The position numbers and the translations under genes were made by a program. From contig NC_065563.1 of assembly GCF_022605725.1 (NCBI RefSeq), positions 9,326,518-9,390,517 on the forward strand: DNA of 64,000 bases. The letters are read 5' to 3'. A model generated the notes under the pieces. It saw nothing but the letters and a program-made list of their open reading frames with translations. It did not search any database and had not been told where the DNA came from. This DNA is from Anthonomus grandis grandis. Taxonomy: Eukaryota > Arthropoda > Insecta > Coleoptera > Curculionidae. Positions 62,917 through 64,000 of this stretch are shown piece by piece (positions within the stretch are counted from its first letter, which is position 1; every line of letters starts with the position of its first letter).

Positions 62917-64000
62917 AAAAGTAGAAAAATCCAAAAGTATTAATTTTTACTACACGTGCAAATGTTGCTACGTAGCAAGTGTCACTTGCCATATTAAAAA
63001 CGAAGTACAATCCACAAATAATAAAATTGACTTCACGTCATAACTGTTGCCCAATTAACTAGTTTGGTCTTTGGTTTAATTTAAAAAAATTGGTTCCACG
63101 GACTTGCCATGTTATTAATATACCCATAGATAGCTAAAGCCACATTTAGATTTTACAGATTTTAAATGTTGCTACATACTTACAAAAAAGAAGATAAAAA
63201 ATTTAATAGTAGCAATTTTTCCTACACCTGCAAGTGTTGCTATATAGCGACTACCTACCACTTGTGAAAGCAAAATAGAAGAAGAACAATTCACAACTGA
63301 TAAATTTGATTATACGTCACAAGTTTTACGTGTTTAACTGGTTTTGTCTTTATCACAGTTTAAAAGATTCGGCTTCAAGGACCAGTTATGTTATTAAGAT
63401 ACTGAGACGTAGTTAAAACCACATTTAAATTATACAACAACCAAATGTTGCTACATACGAGCTTGCGCAGAAGAAGTAGAAGAAGAATAAGAATGTAGGA
63501 TTTCTATTTTTTGCTATAGTTATAATTATATTAAGTAATAAATGTCTCTTGAAATATTCGTTTTAATTTAGAAAATTGGTCGTAAAAAATCAATGACATT
63601 GCTATTTAAATTGTTGCAACATGACAAGTACCAATTTGCATAACAGAAAAAAAAGTATATAGAAGTAATAATTTTTACTACACGTCCGAGCAAGTAACAC
63701 AGACGTCAAAAAAAAAGAACAATCTTGAACAAACTTGACTACATGGAGCAAGTGTTATACAAAACCGGATTTGAAAGATCAACTATGTTGTTAATATAAT
63801 GTTGATAAAATAAATTTTAAAAAAATAAGAAGAAGAGGAAGAACCGAGAACCATTAATTTGTACTACACTTTACAAGTAACGATTTTTTTTTATAAGAGT
63901 CGGCTCAAAGGACCAATCACCCACAACTATTATTACATAGCAAGGGCCACGTCGGCACATCAAAAAAAGAATAAGAATCCAGAACTAATAATTTTTACAA

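Larger units (their letters stand above)
60300..62935 (+). mobile_element. Gypsy (Ty3-type) element without LTRs, degraded
   Basis: Gag, zinc knuckle, RT, RNase H and integrase follow in Ty3/gypsy order within 2.6 kb, so the protease, part of the RT and part of the integrase are missing. No LTRs were recognised. A-B-C repeats resume at about 62940. Confidence 0.85.
55090..64000 (-). repeat. A-B-C repeat array, reverse orientation
   Basis: The same family is present here inverted, with GTTGCTACATAGCAAGTACC-type motifs followed by A/G-rich AAGAAGAAG runs, near 54790, 55125, 55253, 55990, 56197, 59408, 62968, 63172 and 63238. AATTTGACTACACGTCACAA, GTAGCTAAAGCCACATTTAA and TTTTAATTTAAAAGACT recur in the order opposite to 48-54 kb. 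The array is interrupted by the DD82E element, a probable solo LTR and a gypsy element, and continues past the end of the window. Confidence 0.8.

Overview
This window reads as nuclear DNA of an insect, probably a beetle. It is AT-rich, has no bacterial gene packing, and holds one recognisable host gene, an insect-type casein kinase I gamma (gilgamesh/CSNK1G-like) on the minus strand. Around that gene is a dense, nested collection of transposable elements and degenerate repeat arrays. The beetle placement is inference from the mix of elements; the insect placement is firmer.

Layout. 1-2.5 kb: non-coding DNA with a DUF4817 fragment. 2.5-11.4 kb: a degenerate array of about 120-125 bp units, interrupted by a Tc1-like IR/DR element (4117-5611) and a PIF/Harbinger derivative (7122-8609). 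11.4-16.1 kb: a BEL/Pao retroelement with a large pol deletion and an env-like third ORF. 16-21 kb: non-coding DNA and a 5'-truncated LINE. 21-23.5 kb: a decayed DD82E-like mariner relative beside a second IR/DR Tc1 element. 24.9-26.7 kb: a decayed DUF7869-like, transposase-like gene. 27.9-36.3 kb: four spliced exons of the kinase; its 7.4 kb intron holds a roughly 170 bp tandem satellite split by a CR1/Jockey-like LINE. 37.5-46.1 kb: a copia element with a piggyBac and a 1.85 kb element of unassigned superfamily inserted nine bases apart in its RNase H region. 46.9-47.1 kb: a possible upstream kinase exon. 48-64 kb: a large domain of A-B-C repeats marked by the near-palindrome TTGCTAYRTAGCAA. 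These repeats run forward up to about 54.47 kb and reverse after about 54.78 kb. The domain contains a deleted BEL element with intact target duplication, a Penelope-like inverted segment with a hammerhead-ribozyme-like motif, a near-complete DD82E transposon with TIRs and TA duplication, a probable solo LTR and a broken gypsy element.

How it works together. The only plausible cellular function is the kinase, a membrane-associated CK1 gamma of Wnt and vesicle signalling, although this copy diverges at the glycine-rich loop. All other coding sequence is mobile-element machinery, nearly all broken by frameshifts, stops or deletions. The order of insertion can be read from nesting and from paralogous empty sites. 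I see no tRNA, rRNA, CRISPR or prokaryotic operon.
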